38,801 nucleotides of DNA from an uncultured Rubrobacteraceae bacterium. Its GTDB lineage: Bacteria > Actinomycetota > Rubrobacteria > Rubrobacterales > Rubrobacteraceae. Of this stretch, positions 6,512-14,721 are shown in pieces. The position numbers were made by a program, and so were the translations under genes. The stretch covers positions 1 through 38,801 of the forward strand of contig CADCVG010000043.1 in the NCBI GenBank assembly GCA_902806075.1, written 5' to 3'. The notes under the pieces were generated by a model. It did no database searches. It was given only the letters and a program-made list of their open reading frames with translations, and was not told the DNA's origin. Numbering within the stretch: the stretch's first letter is position 1; every line of letters begins with the position of its first letter.

Positions 6512-7759
6512 CTAAGCCTTCTCCAGGACGACCGCCACGTTGTGCCCGCCGACGCCCAGGTTCGCGCACAGGGCGACCTCCAGGTCTGGGGCGCGGCGCG
6601 GCTCGTCGACCACGTAGTCGAGCTCGGCGCAGCCCTCGGCGAGCTCTTCGAGGTTCCGCATCGGGGGGACCATGCCCTCCTTGACGGCCAGAGCGCTGAC
6701 GGCCATCTCCACGGCCCCGGTCGCCCCCATCGAGTGTCCCAAAGTCGCCTTCGTCGCGGAGACCATTACGGAGGGGTTGATCCTATGCATAGCCCAGGAC
6801 TCCGGGGGGTCGCCCGCGGGCGTGCCGGTGCCGTGCGGGCTTATGAAGCCGACCCGCTCGCCCTCTACGCCAGCGTCCTTCAGGGCGAGTTGCATCGCGC
6901 GCAGGAGTCCCTTGCCCTCGGGGTCGGGGTCGGTTAGGTTGTAGGCGTCGGTGGTTCGGCCGGCGCCGGTTATTTTGGCGTAGGGCTCGGCGCCCCGGCG
7001 CTCGACCGACTCGGCGCTCTCCAGGACGAAGACAGCCCCGCCCTCCCCGATCACGAACCCCGAGTGGTCCTTGTCGTAGGGTCTACACGCGCCCTCGGGG
7101 TCGTCGTTACTGCGGCTCATCGCGCGCATCGCTATAAAGCCCGCGACCATGACGGGGCTGATGATCGCCTCGGCCGCCCCGCAGACGACCATATCCGCGT
7201 CACCCCGCCGGATCAGGTCTAGCCCCAGCCCCATGATGTCCGTGCCGGAGGTGCAGGCGAGTGCGTTGGCCGACGAGGGGCCTTTCATGCCGAGTTGGAT
7301 GTTGAGGTGGGCGGCGGCGGCATTAGGCATGATCTTGGTGACGGCGAACGGGTTGACCCGGTTCGGACCCTTGTTGTCCATCTCCCACTGGGTCCGCTCG
7401 ATGCTCATCACCCCGCCGATGCCGGTGCCGAGCAGGACGCCTACCCTCTCAGGGTCCTTCTCCAAAAAGCCCCAGGCCCCGGCATCTTCAAGGGCCATCT
7501 TCGCGGAGGCAAGCCCGATCTGGACGAAGCGGTCCGTGCGTTGGGCGACCTTGCGGTCCATGAAGTCCTTCGGGTCGAAGCCCGTACATTCGGCGGCGAT
7601 CCTGACGTCGAAGCCGTCCGGGTCGAAGAGCGTGATCGGACCGACTCCGCTCTCGTTTGCCAACAGCGAGCTCCAGAACGCCTTGCGGCCCACCCCGATG
7701 GGGCTGACTACCCCGACCCCTGTTACGTAAGCCGCACGGTCTCCACGGCCGTTCTCCAT
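6512..7759 (-). CDS. fabF: Beta-ketoacyl-ACP synthase II
   Basis: 415 residues from the ATG at 7759, the normal length for FabF, which elongates acyl-ACP with malonyl-ACP in fatty acid synthesis. It starts with the family signature YVTGVGVVSPIGVGRKAFW. The catalytic Cys is Cys169 in ANALACTSGTD; the two histidines are His309 in SPHGTGTPAGD and His342 in KATLGHSMGATGAVE. The C-terminus has the NLGVGGHNVAVVL Gly-rich motif. The stretch between the two histidine motifs is a few residues shorter than in E. coli FabF, and Ser in HGTS is Gly here. It heads the minus-strand operon with the peroxiredoxin and larE. No fabD, fabG or acpP is nearby, so it may be a second, specialised KAS. Confidence 0.93.
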   Translation of the reverse strand: MENGRGDRAAYVTGVGVVSPIGVGRKAFWSSLLANESGVGPITLFDPDGFDVRIAAECTGFDPKDFMDRKVAQRTDRFVQIGLASAKMALEDAGAWGFLEKDPERVGVLLGTGIGGVMSIERTQWEMDNKGPNRVNPFAVTKIMPNAAAAHLNIQLGMKGPSSANALACTSGTDIMGLGLDLIRRGDADMVVCGAAEAIISPVMVAGFIAMRAMSRSNDDPEGACRPYDKDHSGFVIGEGGAVFVLESAESVERRGAEPYAKITGAGRTTDAYNLTDPDPEGKGLLRAMQLALKDAGVEGERVGFISPHGTGTPAGDPPESWAMHRINPSVMVSATKATLGHSMGATGAVEMAVSALAVKEGMVPPMRNLEELAEGCAELDYVVDEPRRAPDLEVALCANLGVGGHNVAVVLEKA

Positions 7760-8110
7760 CTAGCCTTCCACCCTTTTCTCCAACGTACCCATAGTAGACG
7801 TGCATCTTAGCATCCTCGCCCCGCCTCGCCGAATTACGGCTAAAGCCCACGCCTCTTCCTGCCGATAATCTTTGCAGGGCACCCGAGGATGGGAAGGGGA
7901 ACGCCGGTGAATTGTTCTGGTCTTCGTTGGCGATGACGCGCAATACAACCCTGACAACCTGGAGAATTAACGCACCCGCCGGAATCCGCTCCTCCAGTGT
8001 CTACCACGAGGGCTGTACAATGATGCCGTGGCAAGGAAACACGACGGCAGAGCGTCCCGCACGCAAACAACTGGTGTCTACGGAGGCGTAGGGGAGGGCC
8101 TTAAAGAGCT
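7760..8110. other. Divergent intergenic region between fabF and small membrane protein
   Basis: 350 nt without a supported gene. It must hold the promoters of the minus-strand fabF operon and the plus-strand gene at 8111. On the plus strand a TACAAT at 8016-8021 is a fair -10 hexamer, but no good -35 lies 16-18 nt upstream. I see no riboswitch core, tRNA or strong hairpin. Confidence 0.4.
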
Positions 8111-8419
8111 TTGATCTTCTTCGCCGCCACCGTCCTGTTTGTCCTGAACTTCGCCCTGGGCATCCTCGTCCAGCTCCGCATAGTTGACTCGAAGCCGTTT
8201 CGCTGGCTCCATCACGCCCTCTTCTTCGCTGTCTTCGTCTCCGCGGCGGCGGCCGTGCTCGCAGGCTTCCTCTCGGATGCGCCCTACCGCTGGGTGCTCC
8301 TCGCGGTCCTCGCCATCTTCGCTGTTTTGCCCCGCGTGCGGGCGGGCACGATCGGCCACGCCGCACTCGCCTGTGGAGCGCTGCTCTTCTACGCGGCGGG
8401 CGTCTGGCAGGCTTTGTAA
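8111..8419 (+). CDS. Small hydrophobic membrane protein, unknown
   Basis: 102 residues from a TTG at 8111 (MIFFAATVLFVLNFALGILV). It has three or four hydrophobic segments: residues about 1-20, 32-52, 60-75 and 83-100, separated by short loops with LRIVDSKPFRW and VRAGTIGH. The last residues are AAGVWQAL. The even hydrophobic periodicity and absence of in-frame stops support a real gene, but I do not recognise a family. It lies 58 nt before the likely start of the FAD monooxygenase on the same strand and may be co-transcribed. The true start could differ; no strong Shine-Dalgarno is apparent at this TTG. Confidence 0.65.
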   Translation: MIFFAATVLFVLNFALGILVQLRIVDSKPFRWLHHALFFAVFVSAAAAVLAGFLSDAPYRWVLLAVLAIFAVLPRVRAGTIGHAALACGALLFYAAGVWQAL

Positions 8420-8477
8420 ACTATCTAACCACCTTACCCGATGTCTTGGGGTAGCTTCGGTCTCGACTGACCTGTCC

Positions 8478-9752
8478 GTGAGAGGAGCATCCCTGGCGAC
8501 GAGTGCTACAACGAGGAACCTGTCCGCGGGGGTGCCGGTCCGCACGGTCGAGGAGACCGGGTGCTGCATCGTGGGCGCGGGGCCGGCGGGGGTGATGCTG
8601 GCGCTGCTTCTGGCGCGCCGGGGTGTGCGGGTGTCGCTCCTGGAGGCACACGGGGACTTCGAGCGCGAGTTCCGGGGGAACACCCTCAACCCGGCGGCCC
8701 TGGAGACTCTGGCGCGGCTTGGTCTCGCCGGAAAGGTAATGAAGCTCCATCACGCGAAGGTGCGGCGGTTTGTTCTGCAAGATGCTCGCGGAAGGCGCGA
8801 GACGTTCGCTGACTTCACGCGCCTGAAGTCAGCGTACCCTTATGTACTGATGCTCCCGCAGGCGCAGTTTCTGGAGCTGGTTGCCGCCGAGGCGGAGCGT
8901 TACCCGAACTTCCGGCTCGTGATGGGCGCGCGGGTGAGGGAGCTGGTCGAGGAGGACGGTATAGTCCGCGGCGTGCGCTACGGGGGGGAGGACGGTCTGC
9001 ACGAGGTGCGGGCGGGGCTTACGGCCGGCACGGATGGACGATTCTCGCGGCTGCGGAGGCTCGCGGGGCTCGAACCGGAAGTCGGTAGCTCGTCGATGGA
9101 CGTCTTCTGGTTCAACCTGCCGCGCCTACCGGACGACCCGGAGGAGGCGGGTGCGGTCTTCCGGTTCGGTAGGGGGAGCCTGCTGGTCATGATGGACCAC
9201 TCGGACCACTGGCAGGTCGGGTACATTATCCCGAAGGGCCACTACACACGTCTCAAGGAGAGGGGCCTACCGGCGCTCAGGCGGTCGGTCGCCGCGCTCG
9301 CCCCGGAGCTTGGGGACAGGGTGGAGATGTTGGAGGACTGGGGGCAAGGGTCGTTGCTCCCGGTGCAGTCAGACCGGCTGAGGCGCTGGTACAAGCCCGG
9401 GCTCTTGCTCATCGGGGACGCGGCGCACGTCGTCTCGCCCATTGGCGGGGTCGGGATCCACCTGGCCATCGAGGACGCGGTGGTCGCGGCTAACGTGCTG
9501 GCTGGTCCTCTCCTGGAGGGGGATATCCGGCAGCGTCACTTGAGGGCAGTACAGCGGCGCAGGTCTCTCTCGGTGCGCGTGGTCCAGTACGCTCAGAACC
9601 TCGCCCAGCGCCACGTAGTTATGGACGCGCTCGACCACGAGGAGCCCTTCGAGCTTCCGCGCCTCCTGCGCTTGCTACTGCGTACCCCCGTCGTGCGCGA
9701 CCTGCCAACCCGTCTCATCGCTTACGGGGTCTGGCCTGCGCGGCTGAAGTAG
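8478..9752 (+). CDS. FAD-dependent aromatic-type monooxygenase
   Basis: 424 residues from the GTG at 8478; an alternative GTG at 8532 gives 406, and neither has a good Shine-Dalgarno. It has the p-hydroxybenzoate hydroxylase fold. The dinucleotide motif CCIVGAGPAGVMLALLLARR is followed by the end of the second strand at LLEAH. A GTDGRFSRLRRLAG motif (the usual DG segment) follows. The FAD-ribose motif is LLIGDAAHVVSPIGGVGIHL, then AIEDAVVAANVL. Such enzymes hydroxylate phenolic or quinone-type rings with NAD(P)H and O2. A nitroreductase, a type III polyketide synthase and an ICMT methyltransferase follow on the same strand. A Streptomyces griseus srs operon pairs the same kinds of enzyme (type III PKS, methyltransferase, flavoprotein hydroxylase) to make phenolic lipids, so tailoring of an alkylresorcinol is a reasonable inference. 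Confidence 0.88.
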   Translation: MRGASLATSATTRNLSAGVPVRTVEETGCCIVGAGPAGVMLALLLARRGVRVSLLEAHGDFEREFRGNTLNPAALETLARLGLAGKVMKLHHAKVRRFVLQDARGRRETFADFTRLKSAYPYVLMLPQAQFLELVAAEAERYPNFRLVMGARVRELVEEDGIVRGVRYGGEDGLHEVRAGLTAGTDGRFSRLRRLAGLEPEVGSSSMDVFWFNLPRLPDDPEEAGAVFRFGRGSLLVMMDHSDHWQVGYIIPKGHYTRLKERGLPALRRSVAALAPELGDRVEMLEDWGQGSLLPVQSDRLRRWYKPGLLLIGDAAHVVSPIGGVGIHLAIEDAVVAANVLAGPLLEGDIRQRHLRAVQRRRSLSVRVVQYAQNLAQRHVVMDALDHEEPFELPRLLRLLLRTPVVRDLPTRLIAYGVWPARLK

Positions 9753-9887
9753 AAGGAAGGCCGCGACTTCGCGGTGGACGGGCCGCCGCAAAGCGCCTAT
9801 GCTGCGCGTTATGTACGTATTTAAGGGATCGCCGATGCGCGGACGTTGCCGGGAGGCCGGTCCCGCGCGCGACTATTAGGAGGAGAC

Positions 9888-10691
9888 CTGGAGCTCTTCG
9901 AAGCCATCCGGCGGCGCAGGACCACCAACGGGCCGTTTCTGCCCGAACCGGTGAGCGTCGAGCACCAGAGGATGCTGGTCGAGTTCGCCGGGATGGCGCC
10001 TTCGCACTTCAACAGCCAGCCCTGGCGTTTCGTCCTGGTGGACGACAAAGACATCATCGAAGAGGTCGCCCGCATAAGCGGCGAGTCAATGCGCCGTCTC
10101 ATGGAGGAGGGGACCTTCTGGAGGCGCTACCGGCCCTACTTCAGGTTCTCCGAGGAGGAGATGGAGGAGCGCAGGGACGGCATACACATAGACCAGTTGC
10201 CCAGGGTCCTGAAGCCGTTTCGACGCCAGATCTTCTCTAATACCGGACAGTCCGTGATGAATCGGTTCGGCGTCCCGAAGATGCTCGCCGAGGATAACCG
10301 CAAGCTCGTCGCCGGCTCACCGCTGCTGCTCGCTGTCCTCCTCGACAGGACCGAGTACCGGCCCGGCGAGCTCTCGGGGTTCTACTCCGTCTTCGGGATG
10401 GGCGCGGCCGTCGAGAACGTCTGGATCTCCACCACCGCTCTAGGCATGGGCATCCAGTTCGTCTCCACGCCGATGGAGATCCCCGAGAAGTGGCAGGAGA
10501 TCAAAACTCTCCTCGCCGTCCCAGACGACCTTGAGCTGATGGCGGTCTACCGTCTCGGCTACCTCCCCGAGGAGAAGCGCCGCCCGACGATAGACTGGTC
10601 GAGCCACCAGCGCAAACGCCTCTCCCAGTACGTCTTCCGCAACACCTGCGCCGCGCCGGAGGCCGACGCTCCGAAGATGCCCCCACGATAA
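9888..10691 (+). CDS. Nitroreductase-family FMN oxidoreductase (probable CTG start)
   Basis: 267 residues if started at the CTG at 9888, which follows an ideal AGGAGG (9878-9883). The resulting N-terminus, (M)[16 protein letters not shown], is exactly where the family normally begins. A TTG at 9846 would place that Shine-Dalgarno inside the gene. Family features are the [10 protein letters not shown] phosphate-binding segment, [16 protein letters not shown] (FMN site), and [20 protein letters not shown] with the GMGI-type loop near the C-terminus. Members reduce nitro groups, quinones or other electrophiles with NAD(P)H. Between the FAD monooxygenase and the polyketide synthase, it could reduce a quinone product; this is inferred from position only. 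Confidence 0.85.
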   Translation: MELFEAIRRRRTTNGPFLPEPVSVEHQRMLVEFAGMAPSHFNSQPWRFVLVDDKDIIEEVARISGESMRRLMEEGTFWRRYRPYFRFSEEEMEERRDGIHIDQLPRVLKPFRRQIFSNTGQSVMNRFGVPKMLAEDNRKLVAGSPLLLAVLLDRTEYRPGELSGFYSVFGMGAAVENVWISTTALGMGIQFVSTPMEIPEKWQEIKTLLAVPDDLELMAVYRLGYLPEEKRRPTIDWSSHQRKRLSQYVFRNTCAAPEADAPKMPPR

Positions 10692-10843
10692 CCCGAAACG
10701 CCCGGCGGAGAGTGGGCCGCGCGCTTGCTCGTGAGACGATCCAGGGTACACTCGGTAGTGAACCTACGCACCACACGTTGCTATGAGTTGCGGTAGTGTC
10801 AACGCGCAAGTTCACAACGGCGAAGCCGGAAGCAAGGAGAGAG

Positions 10844-11914
10844 ATGAGGTCGGAGATCCCCGTATCCAGAGATAACCCAAGCATACTCTCGGTCGCGACG
10901 GCGGTGCCGCAATACCGCGTCTCGCAGGAGACGGCCAGGGACTTCGCGCGGCTGATGTTCTCGGAGAGCTTCAAGAATGTGGAGCGGCTGCTTCCCATCT
11001 TCGACAACGCTCATATACAGAACAGACACTTCTGCATGCCGCCCGAATGGTTCGGTGAGGATCACCCCTTCCACGAGAAGAACGCCCTTTATATAGAGCA
11101 CGCGCTGGATCTCTCGGAGAAGGCGGCGAAGAGGGCGCTGGACAAGGCGGGGGTGGAGCCCGGGGGCATCGGCGCGATCTTCTTTGTCTCGACCACGGGC
11201 ATCTCCACGCCCTCGCTTGACTCGAAGCTCATGTTTCGGCTCGGCTTACCCGAGCACACAAAGCGCGTCCCGCTCTGGGGTCTGGGATGCGCTGGCGGGG
11301 CGGCGGGCCTGGCCCGCGCCGCCGATCACGTCCGGGCCTACCCGGAGAAGCCAGTCCTCTTAGTCGCCGTCGAGTTATGCGGACTCACCTTCGTGAAGGG
11401 GGATCGCTCCAAGAGCAACCTCGTCGCCACGAGCCTCTTCGCCGACGGCGCGGCCGCCGTGGTCCTGGGCACGGGAAAGGGGCCTAACCTCCTCGGCAGC
11501 TACAGCACGACCTGGCCGGAGACGGAGGACGTGATGGGCTGGGACGTTATCGAGGAGGGGTTGAGGGTGCGCTTCGCGAGGAGCGTCCCCCAGATAGTTC
11601 ACGAGAAGATGCACGGGAACCTCGAAGCCGCCTGCGACTCCCTGGACCTCGCCATCGAAGACCTGCGGCACTTCGTCCTGCACCCCGGAGGCCCGAAGGT
11701 GCTCGAAGCCTACGAAGAGACGCTCGGGCTCTCGCCCGGCGGGCTCGACCTCTCCCGGGAGATACTCAGAGACTACGGAAACATGTCCAGCGTCTCCGTA
11801 CTGTTCGTTCTGGAGCAGTTCCTGGAGGACTACCCGGCGGGGAGCGGCGAGCATGGGACCATCTCTGCATTGGGGCCGGGATTCTCGGCCGAGCACGTTC
11901 TCTTCCGATGCTGA
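10844..11914 (+). CDS. Type III polyketide synthase (chalcone/stilbene synthase family)
   Basis: 356 residues from the ATG at 10844, preceded by AAGGAG at 10834-10839; the GTG at 10796 is less likely. The thiolase fold has a complete catalytic triad: Cys149 in LWGLGCAGGAAGLARA, His284 in VLHPGGPKVLEAYEET and Asn313 in DYGNMSSVSVLFVLE. Further signatures are STTGISTPSLDSKLM and SLFADGAAAVVLG. Bacterial members condense fatty acyl-CoA starters with malonyl-CoA to alkylpyrones or alkylresorcinols, or make tetrahydroxynaphthalene. Starter preference cannot be read from sequence alone. An ICMT-family methyltransferase follows at 12012, the same pairing as bpsA-bpsB of Bacillus subtilis. An FAD monooxygenase lies upstream. 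Confidence 0.92.
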   Translation: MRSEIPVSRDNPSILSVATAVPQYRVSQETARDFARLMFSESFKNVERLLPIFDNAHIQNRHFCMPPEWFGEDHPFHEKNALYIEHALDLSEKAAKRALDKAGVEPGGIGAIFFVSTTGISTPSLDSKLMFRLGLPEHTKRVPLWGLGCAGGAAGLARAADHVRAYPEKPVLLVAVELCGLTFVKGDRSKSNLVATSLFADGAAAVVLGTGKGPNLLGSYSTTWPETEDVMGWDVIEEGLRVRFARSVPQIVHEKMHGNLEAACDSLDLAIEDLRHFVLHPGGPKVLEAYEETLGLSPGGLDLSREILRDYGNMSSVSVLFVLEQFLEDYPAGSGEHGTISALGPGFSAEHVLFRC

Positions 11915-12011
11915 CTTCAGCTGCCAGACACCGCCAGAAGGGCTCGTCCCGCCTGCTCGCGGGCGACTTTAGAGGCTCAAACCCCGTGAGGACCACCACG
12001 AGAGTCGCTCT

Positions 12012-12527
12012 TTGAGCGAGGTCATCCTCGTACTCGCGGTGGCTCTCGTCGCCGTCCAGCGCCTCCTCGAACTCTTCCGCGCCCGCCGCAACGAGCGTCG
12101 GGCGCGCGCACGCGGCGCCATCGAGCGGGGCCGGGGCCACTACCCTTACATCGTCGCCCTTCACTCTCTGTGGCTCGTCTCCACCCTCGTCGAAGGGCTC
12201 CTGCGCGGCCCGGAGCTACCCGCCCTCTGGCCGGTCCCGCTCGCGCTCTTCCTACTCGTCCAGCCCTTGCGCTACTGGGCGCTCTCCTCTCTGGGCGAGA
12301 GCTGGAACACCAGGATACTCGTCGTGCCGGGCGCGAGACCCGTCCGGCGCGGGCCGTACAGGTACCTCAGCCACCCCAACTACGTCGTCGTGGTCGTCGA
12401 GATACTCACCTTCCCCCTGATCTTCGGCGCGTGGATGACGGCGCTCGTCTTTACGGTGCTCAACGCCGCCGTGCTCTTCGTGAGGATACGCGAAGAGAAC
12501 CGGGCGCTCACGGAACTGGCGGGCTAA
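12012..12527 (+). CDS. ICMT-family membrane methyltransferase (BpsB/SrsB-like)
   Basis: 171 residues from a TTG at 12012. Hydrophobic segments occupy residues 3-18, 44-60, 65-85 and about 120-150. The signature is the isoprenylcysteine carboxyl methyltransferase C-terminus: GPYRYLSHPNYVVVVVEI followed by RIREENRALTEL, the RHPxY...EE pattern that binds S-adenosylmethionine. In bacteria, such proteins next to type III polyketide synthases O-methylate alkylpyrones or alkylresorcinols. The gene is 97 nt after the polyketide synthase with no clear terminator between, so shared transcription is likely. The start is uncertain because the ribosome site is weak. The membrane position suits a lipid-like substrate. 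Confidence 0.88.
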   Translation: MSEVILVLAVALVAVQRLLELFRARRNERRARARGAIERGRGHYPYIVALHSLWLVSTLVEGLLRGPELPALWPVPLALFLLVQPLRYWALSSLGESWNTRILVVPGARPVRRGPYRYLSHPNYVVVVVEILTFPLIFGAWMTALVFTVLNAAVLFVRIREENRALTELAG

Positions 12528-12538
12528 TATAGAGCTTG

Positions 12539-12591
12539 TCAGCTAGTCCGCCAGTCACCAAGAAGCAAGAGCTGAAGCGCTGACTAGCTGA
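12539..12591. repeat. Inverted repeat upstream of serS
   Basis: TCAGCTAGTC at 12539-12548 and its exact complement GACTAGCTGA at 12582-12591 enclose 33 nt that contain further AGCTGA/CAGTC fragments. The element lies between the methyltransferase stop and the serS ribosome site. It could end the upstream transcript or fold in the serS leader. The AGCTGAC-type core also forms the hairpin at 4424-4456, so both may belong to one intergenic repeat family. Confidence 0.45.
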
Positions 12592-12623
12592 AATACTGAG
12601 AAGCTATCAATAGGAGCTGTGCC

Positions 12624-13901
12624 TTGTTGGATCTCAAATTCATCCGGGAGAACCCCGAAGCCGTCGCCGAGAACTGCAAGAACCGCGGGGTCGAGGCGGA
12701 CGTGGACTTGGTCGTGGGGCTCGCCGGGGAACGTTCTGAGCTGATGCAGGAGTTGAACGAGCTCAGGCAGGGACAGAACGAGATGGCGAAGAGCGTGGGT
12801 AAGGAGCGAGACCCCGACAAGCGCGAGGGGCTCATAGCCGAGTCGCGGCGGATGAAGGAGCAGATCCCCGAGATAGAGGCCCAGCTCGCGGCGGTCGAGG
12901 GGAGGCTGAGGGAGGAGATGCTCAAGATTCCGAACATGACCCACCCCGATTCACCCATCGGCAGGGACGATTCGGAGAACGTCGAGATCCGGCGTAGCGG
13001 CGAGCCTCCTACCTTCGGCTTTGAGCCTAAAGACCACGTCGAGTTGGGCGAATCTTTAGGCATCATAGACTTCGAGGCCGGCACGAAGGTCGCGGGGAGC
13101 AAGTTCTACTTCTTGCGCGGCGACGCTGTTCTGCTGGAGCTTGGGCTGGTGCGCTACGCGCTTGATAAGCTCATCGCGCACGGCTACGAGCCGACGATCA
13201 CGCCGGACCTCGCCCGCGACGAGGCGCTGGTCGGGACCGGCTTCATCCCACGCGGCCCTGAGACCCAGATCTACTCGATAGAAGACTCCGATCTCTCGCT
13301 CGTCGCGACCGCCGAGATAACCCTCGCCGGCTCGCTGGCCGGGGATATCCTCGACGCGGAGAACCTCCCCGTCCGCCTCGCTGGCCTCTCCCACTGCTTC
13401 CGGACCGAGGCGGGCTCGCACGGCCGCGCGAGCCGCGGCCTCTATCGCGTCCATCAGTTCACGAAGGTCGAGATGTTCGGCTTCACCACGCCCGAGCACT
13501 CCGAGGCGATGCACGAGGAGATGGTCGGGATAGAAGAGGAGATCTTCCAGGGCTTGGGCCTCCCGTACCGGGTCGTGGACATCTGCACCGGCGACCTCGG
13601 GGGGGCCGCCTACCGCAAGTACGACCTCGAAGCCTGGATGCCCGGCCGAAACGCCTACGGTGAGATCACCAGCACCTCCAACACCACCGACTACCAGGCG
13701 AGACGGCTACAGATTCGCTACCGGCAGGACGGGGGCCGTCCCCAACTCCTCCACACCCTCAACGGTACCGCCATAGCCGTCAGCCGCGCCCTAATCCCCC
13801 TCCTGGAGAACAACCAACAACAGGACGGCTCCATCCTCGTACCCGAAGCATTGGTGCCATACGTCGGTAAAAAGGTGCTCGAACCCGCCTCGCGTAACTG
13901 A
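12624..13901 (+). CDS. serS: Seryl-tRNA synthetase
   Basis: 425 residues, the usual bacterial SerRS length, from a TTG at 12624 with AGGAG 7 nt upstream (a second TTG follows at once). The N-terminal domain (residues about 1-105) opens with MLDLKFIRENPEAVAENCKN and forms the long tRNA-binding helical arm. The class II catalytic core has motif 2 in LSHCFRTEAGSHGRASRGLY followed by RVHQFTKVEMF. Motif 3 lies in LHTLNGTAIAVSRALIPLLE with NNQQQDGSILVPEAL. It charges tRNA-Ser in the cytoplasm. An inverted repeat at 12539-12591 precedes it. A toxin-antitoxin pair separates it from proS, a placement that looks like an insertion between housekeeping genes. Confidence 0.97.
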   Translation: MLDLKFIRENPEAVAENCKNRGVEADVDLVVGLAGERSELMQELNELRQGQNEMAKSVGKERDPDKREGLIAESRRMKEQIPEIEAQLAAVEGRLREEMLKIPNMTHPDSPIGRDDSENVEIRRSGEPPTFGFEPKDHVELGESLGIIDFEAGTKVAGSKFYFLRGDAVLLELGLVRYALDKLIAHGYEPTITPDLARDEALVGTGFIPRGPETQIYSIEDSDLSLVATAEITLAGSLAGDILDAENLPVRLAGLSHCFRTEAGSHGRASRGLYRVHQFTKVEMFGFTTPEHSEAMHEEMVGIEEEIFQGLGLPYRVVDICTGDLGGAAYRKYDLEAWMPGRNAYGEITSTSNTTDYQARRLQIRYRQDGGRPQLLHTLNGTAIAVSRALIPLLENNQQQDGSILVPEALVPYVGKKVLEPASRN

Positions 13902-13967
13902 AACCTCGCCTCCCATAGAGCATTAACAGAACCTGTGAAAAGGGCAGTGCTTGCTGTGTACCCCGAT

Positions 13968-13996
13968 TTGACTAAGCTGTTGACTAAGCTTAGGAT
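13968..13996 (+). promoter_or_regulatory. Promoter of the Phd/VapC pair
   Basis: TTGACT (13968-13973) and TAGGAT (13991-13996) are separated by 17 nt, a good sigma-70-type match with an actinobacterial -10. The 12-nt unit TTGACTAAGCTG/T is directly repeated at 13968-13979 and 13980-13991, so a second TTGACT lies at 13980. The repeat overlaps the spacer and may be a regulator site as well. Confidence 0.6.
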
Positions 13997-14013
13997 TACG
14001 GTGACTACCGTAA
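13996..14013. promoter_or_regulatory. Palindromic operator candidate for the antitoxin
   Basis: TTACGGT (13996-14002) and ACCGTAA (14007-14013) form a perfect 7-bp inverted repeat around GACT. It starts in the -10 hexamer and covers the expected transcription start, 26 nt before the antitoxin GTG. Phd/YefM antitoxins repress their own operons by binding such palindromes, so this is the likely autoregulatory site. Confidence 0.6.
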
Positions 14014-14038
14014 CAGATCGGAAGGTAGGTCGAGGCGG

Positions 14039-14275
14039 GTGAGTGAGGTAGTAAACGTCCACGAGGCCAAGACGCATTTATCGAGGTTGTTGGATCGGGT
14101 GCAGGGGGGTGAGGAGATCGTCATCGCCAAAGCTGGTAGGCCGGTTGCCCGGTTGGTGGCGGTGGTGGAGCAATCCGGACGGCGTACGTCGGGGAGCGCG
14201 AAAGGTTTGATCTCCTTGAGCCCTGACTTCGATGATCCGCTGCCGGAGGAGATGCTCGAAGCCTTCGAGCGTTGA
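14039..14275 (+). CDS. Phd/YefM-type antitoxin
   Basis: 78 residues from a GTG at 14039. The N-terminal DNA-binding part reads MSEVVNVHEAKTHLSRLLDR, then VQGGEEIVIAKAGRPVARLV, the classic Phd/YefM signature in which E.V...EAK..L..L.....GEE..I...G.P.A.L is conserved. The C-terminal part (SAKGLISLSPDFDDPLPEEM) is the acidic, probably disordered segment that wraps the toxin. The stop codon overlaps the toxin start (TTGA at 14272-14275), so translation is coupled. A promoter with a perfect palindrome lies just upstream. It neutralises the PIN toxin encoded next. Confidence 0.93.
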   Translation: MSEVVNVHEAKTHLSRLLDRVQGGEEIVIAKAGRPVARLVAVVEQSGRRTSGSAKGLISLSPDFDDPLPEEMLEAFER

Positions 14276-14658
14276 GGGCGCTCCTCGATACCCACGCCTT
14301 TCTGTGGTGGATAACGGACGATGCGCGGCTCTCCGATCAGGCACGGGAAATCTTCGCTGACGGCCGCAACGAGCTGTTCTTCAGTGCGGCCAGCGGGTGG
14401 GAGATCGCGATCAAAGCCGCTCTGGGCAAGATACAGGTCCCCGAAGATCTGGAGAAGTTCCTGGTCGAGCAGCTCTCGCGCAACGCTATTCAGGTGCTCC
14501 CGGTCCACCTGAGCCACACGCTCCACGTCTATACCCTGCCCAACCACCACCGCGACCCCTTCGACCGGCTCCTGGTCGCCCAGGCCCTCATCGAAAAGGT
14601 CCCCATATTGAGCTCTGACCCCTACATCTCTCGATACCCTGCTGGGACCATCTGGTGA
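14272..14658 (+). CDS. vapC: VapC-family PIN-domain toxin
   Basis: 128 residues from the TTG at 14272, which overlaps the antitoxin stop codon. The PIN ribonuclease acidic residues are in place: Asp6 in LLDTHAFLWW, Glu in SAASGWEIAIKAALGK, and Asp residues in RDPFDRLLVAQALIE with a late Asp in LSSDPYIS. VapC toxins are Mg2+-dependent RNases that cut tRNA or rRNA when freed from the antitoxin. The pairing with a Phd-type rather than AbrB-type antitoxin is common for this LLDTHAFLWW subgroup. The gene looks intact. It is 73 nt upstream of proS. Confidence 0.93.
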   Translation: MRALLDTHAFLWWITDDARLSDQAREIFADGRNELFFSAASGWEIAIKAALGKIQVPEDLEKFLVEQLSRNAIQVLPVHLSHTLHVYTLPNHHRDPFDRLLVAQALIEKVPILSSDPYISRYPAGTIW

Positions 14659-14691
14659 GACCCTAAAGACCTGACCGCCTCGAACGCTATA

Positions 14692-14721
14692 CTCTCTCGA
14701 ACAAGACTTGCATCGAGAGAG
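14692..14721 (+). promoter_or_regulatory. Leader hairpin overlapping the proS ribosome site
   Basis: CTCTCTCGA (14692-14700) and TCGAGAGAG (14713-14721) form a perfect 9-bp stem with a 12-nt loop. The 3' arm overlaps the proS Shine-Dalgarno GAGGAG (14719-14724), 7 nt before the ATG at 14732. A TATACT at 14688-14693, without a convincing -35, overlaps the 5' arm, so it is unclear whether the full stem is transcribed. If it is, it would damp proS translation. Confidence 0.4.

Noticed and set aside
9761-9774. CCGCGA-CT-TCGCGG hairpin after the FAD monooxygenase as a terminator.
   Set aside because: A short stem with no T-tract is too weak to call in DNA this GC-rich; similar short palindromes occur by chance (for example near 16182).
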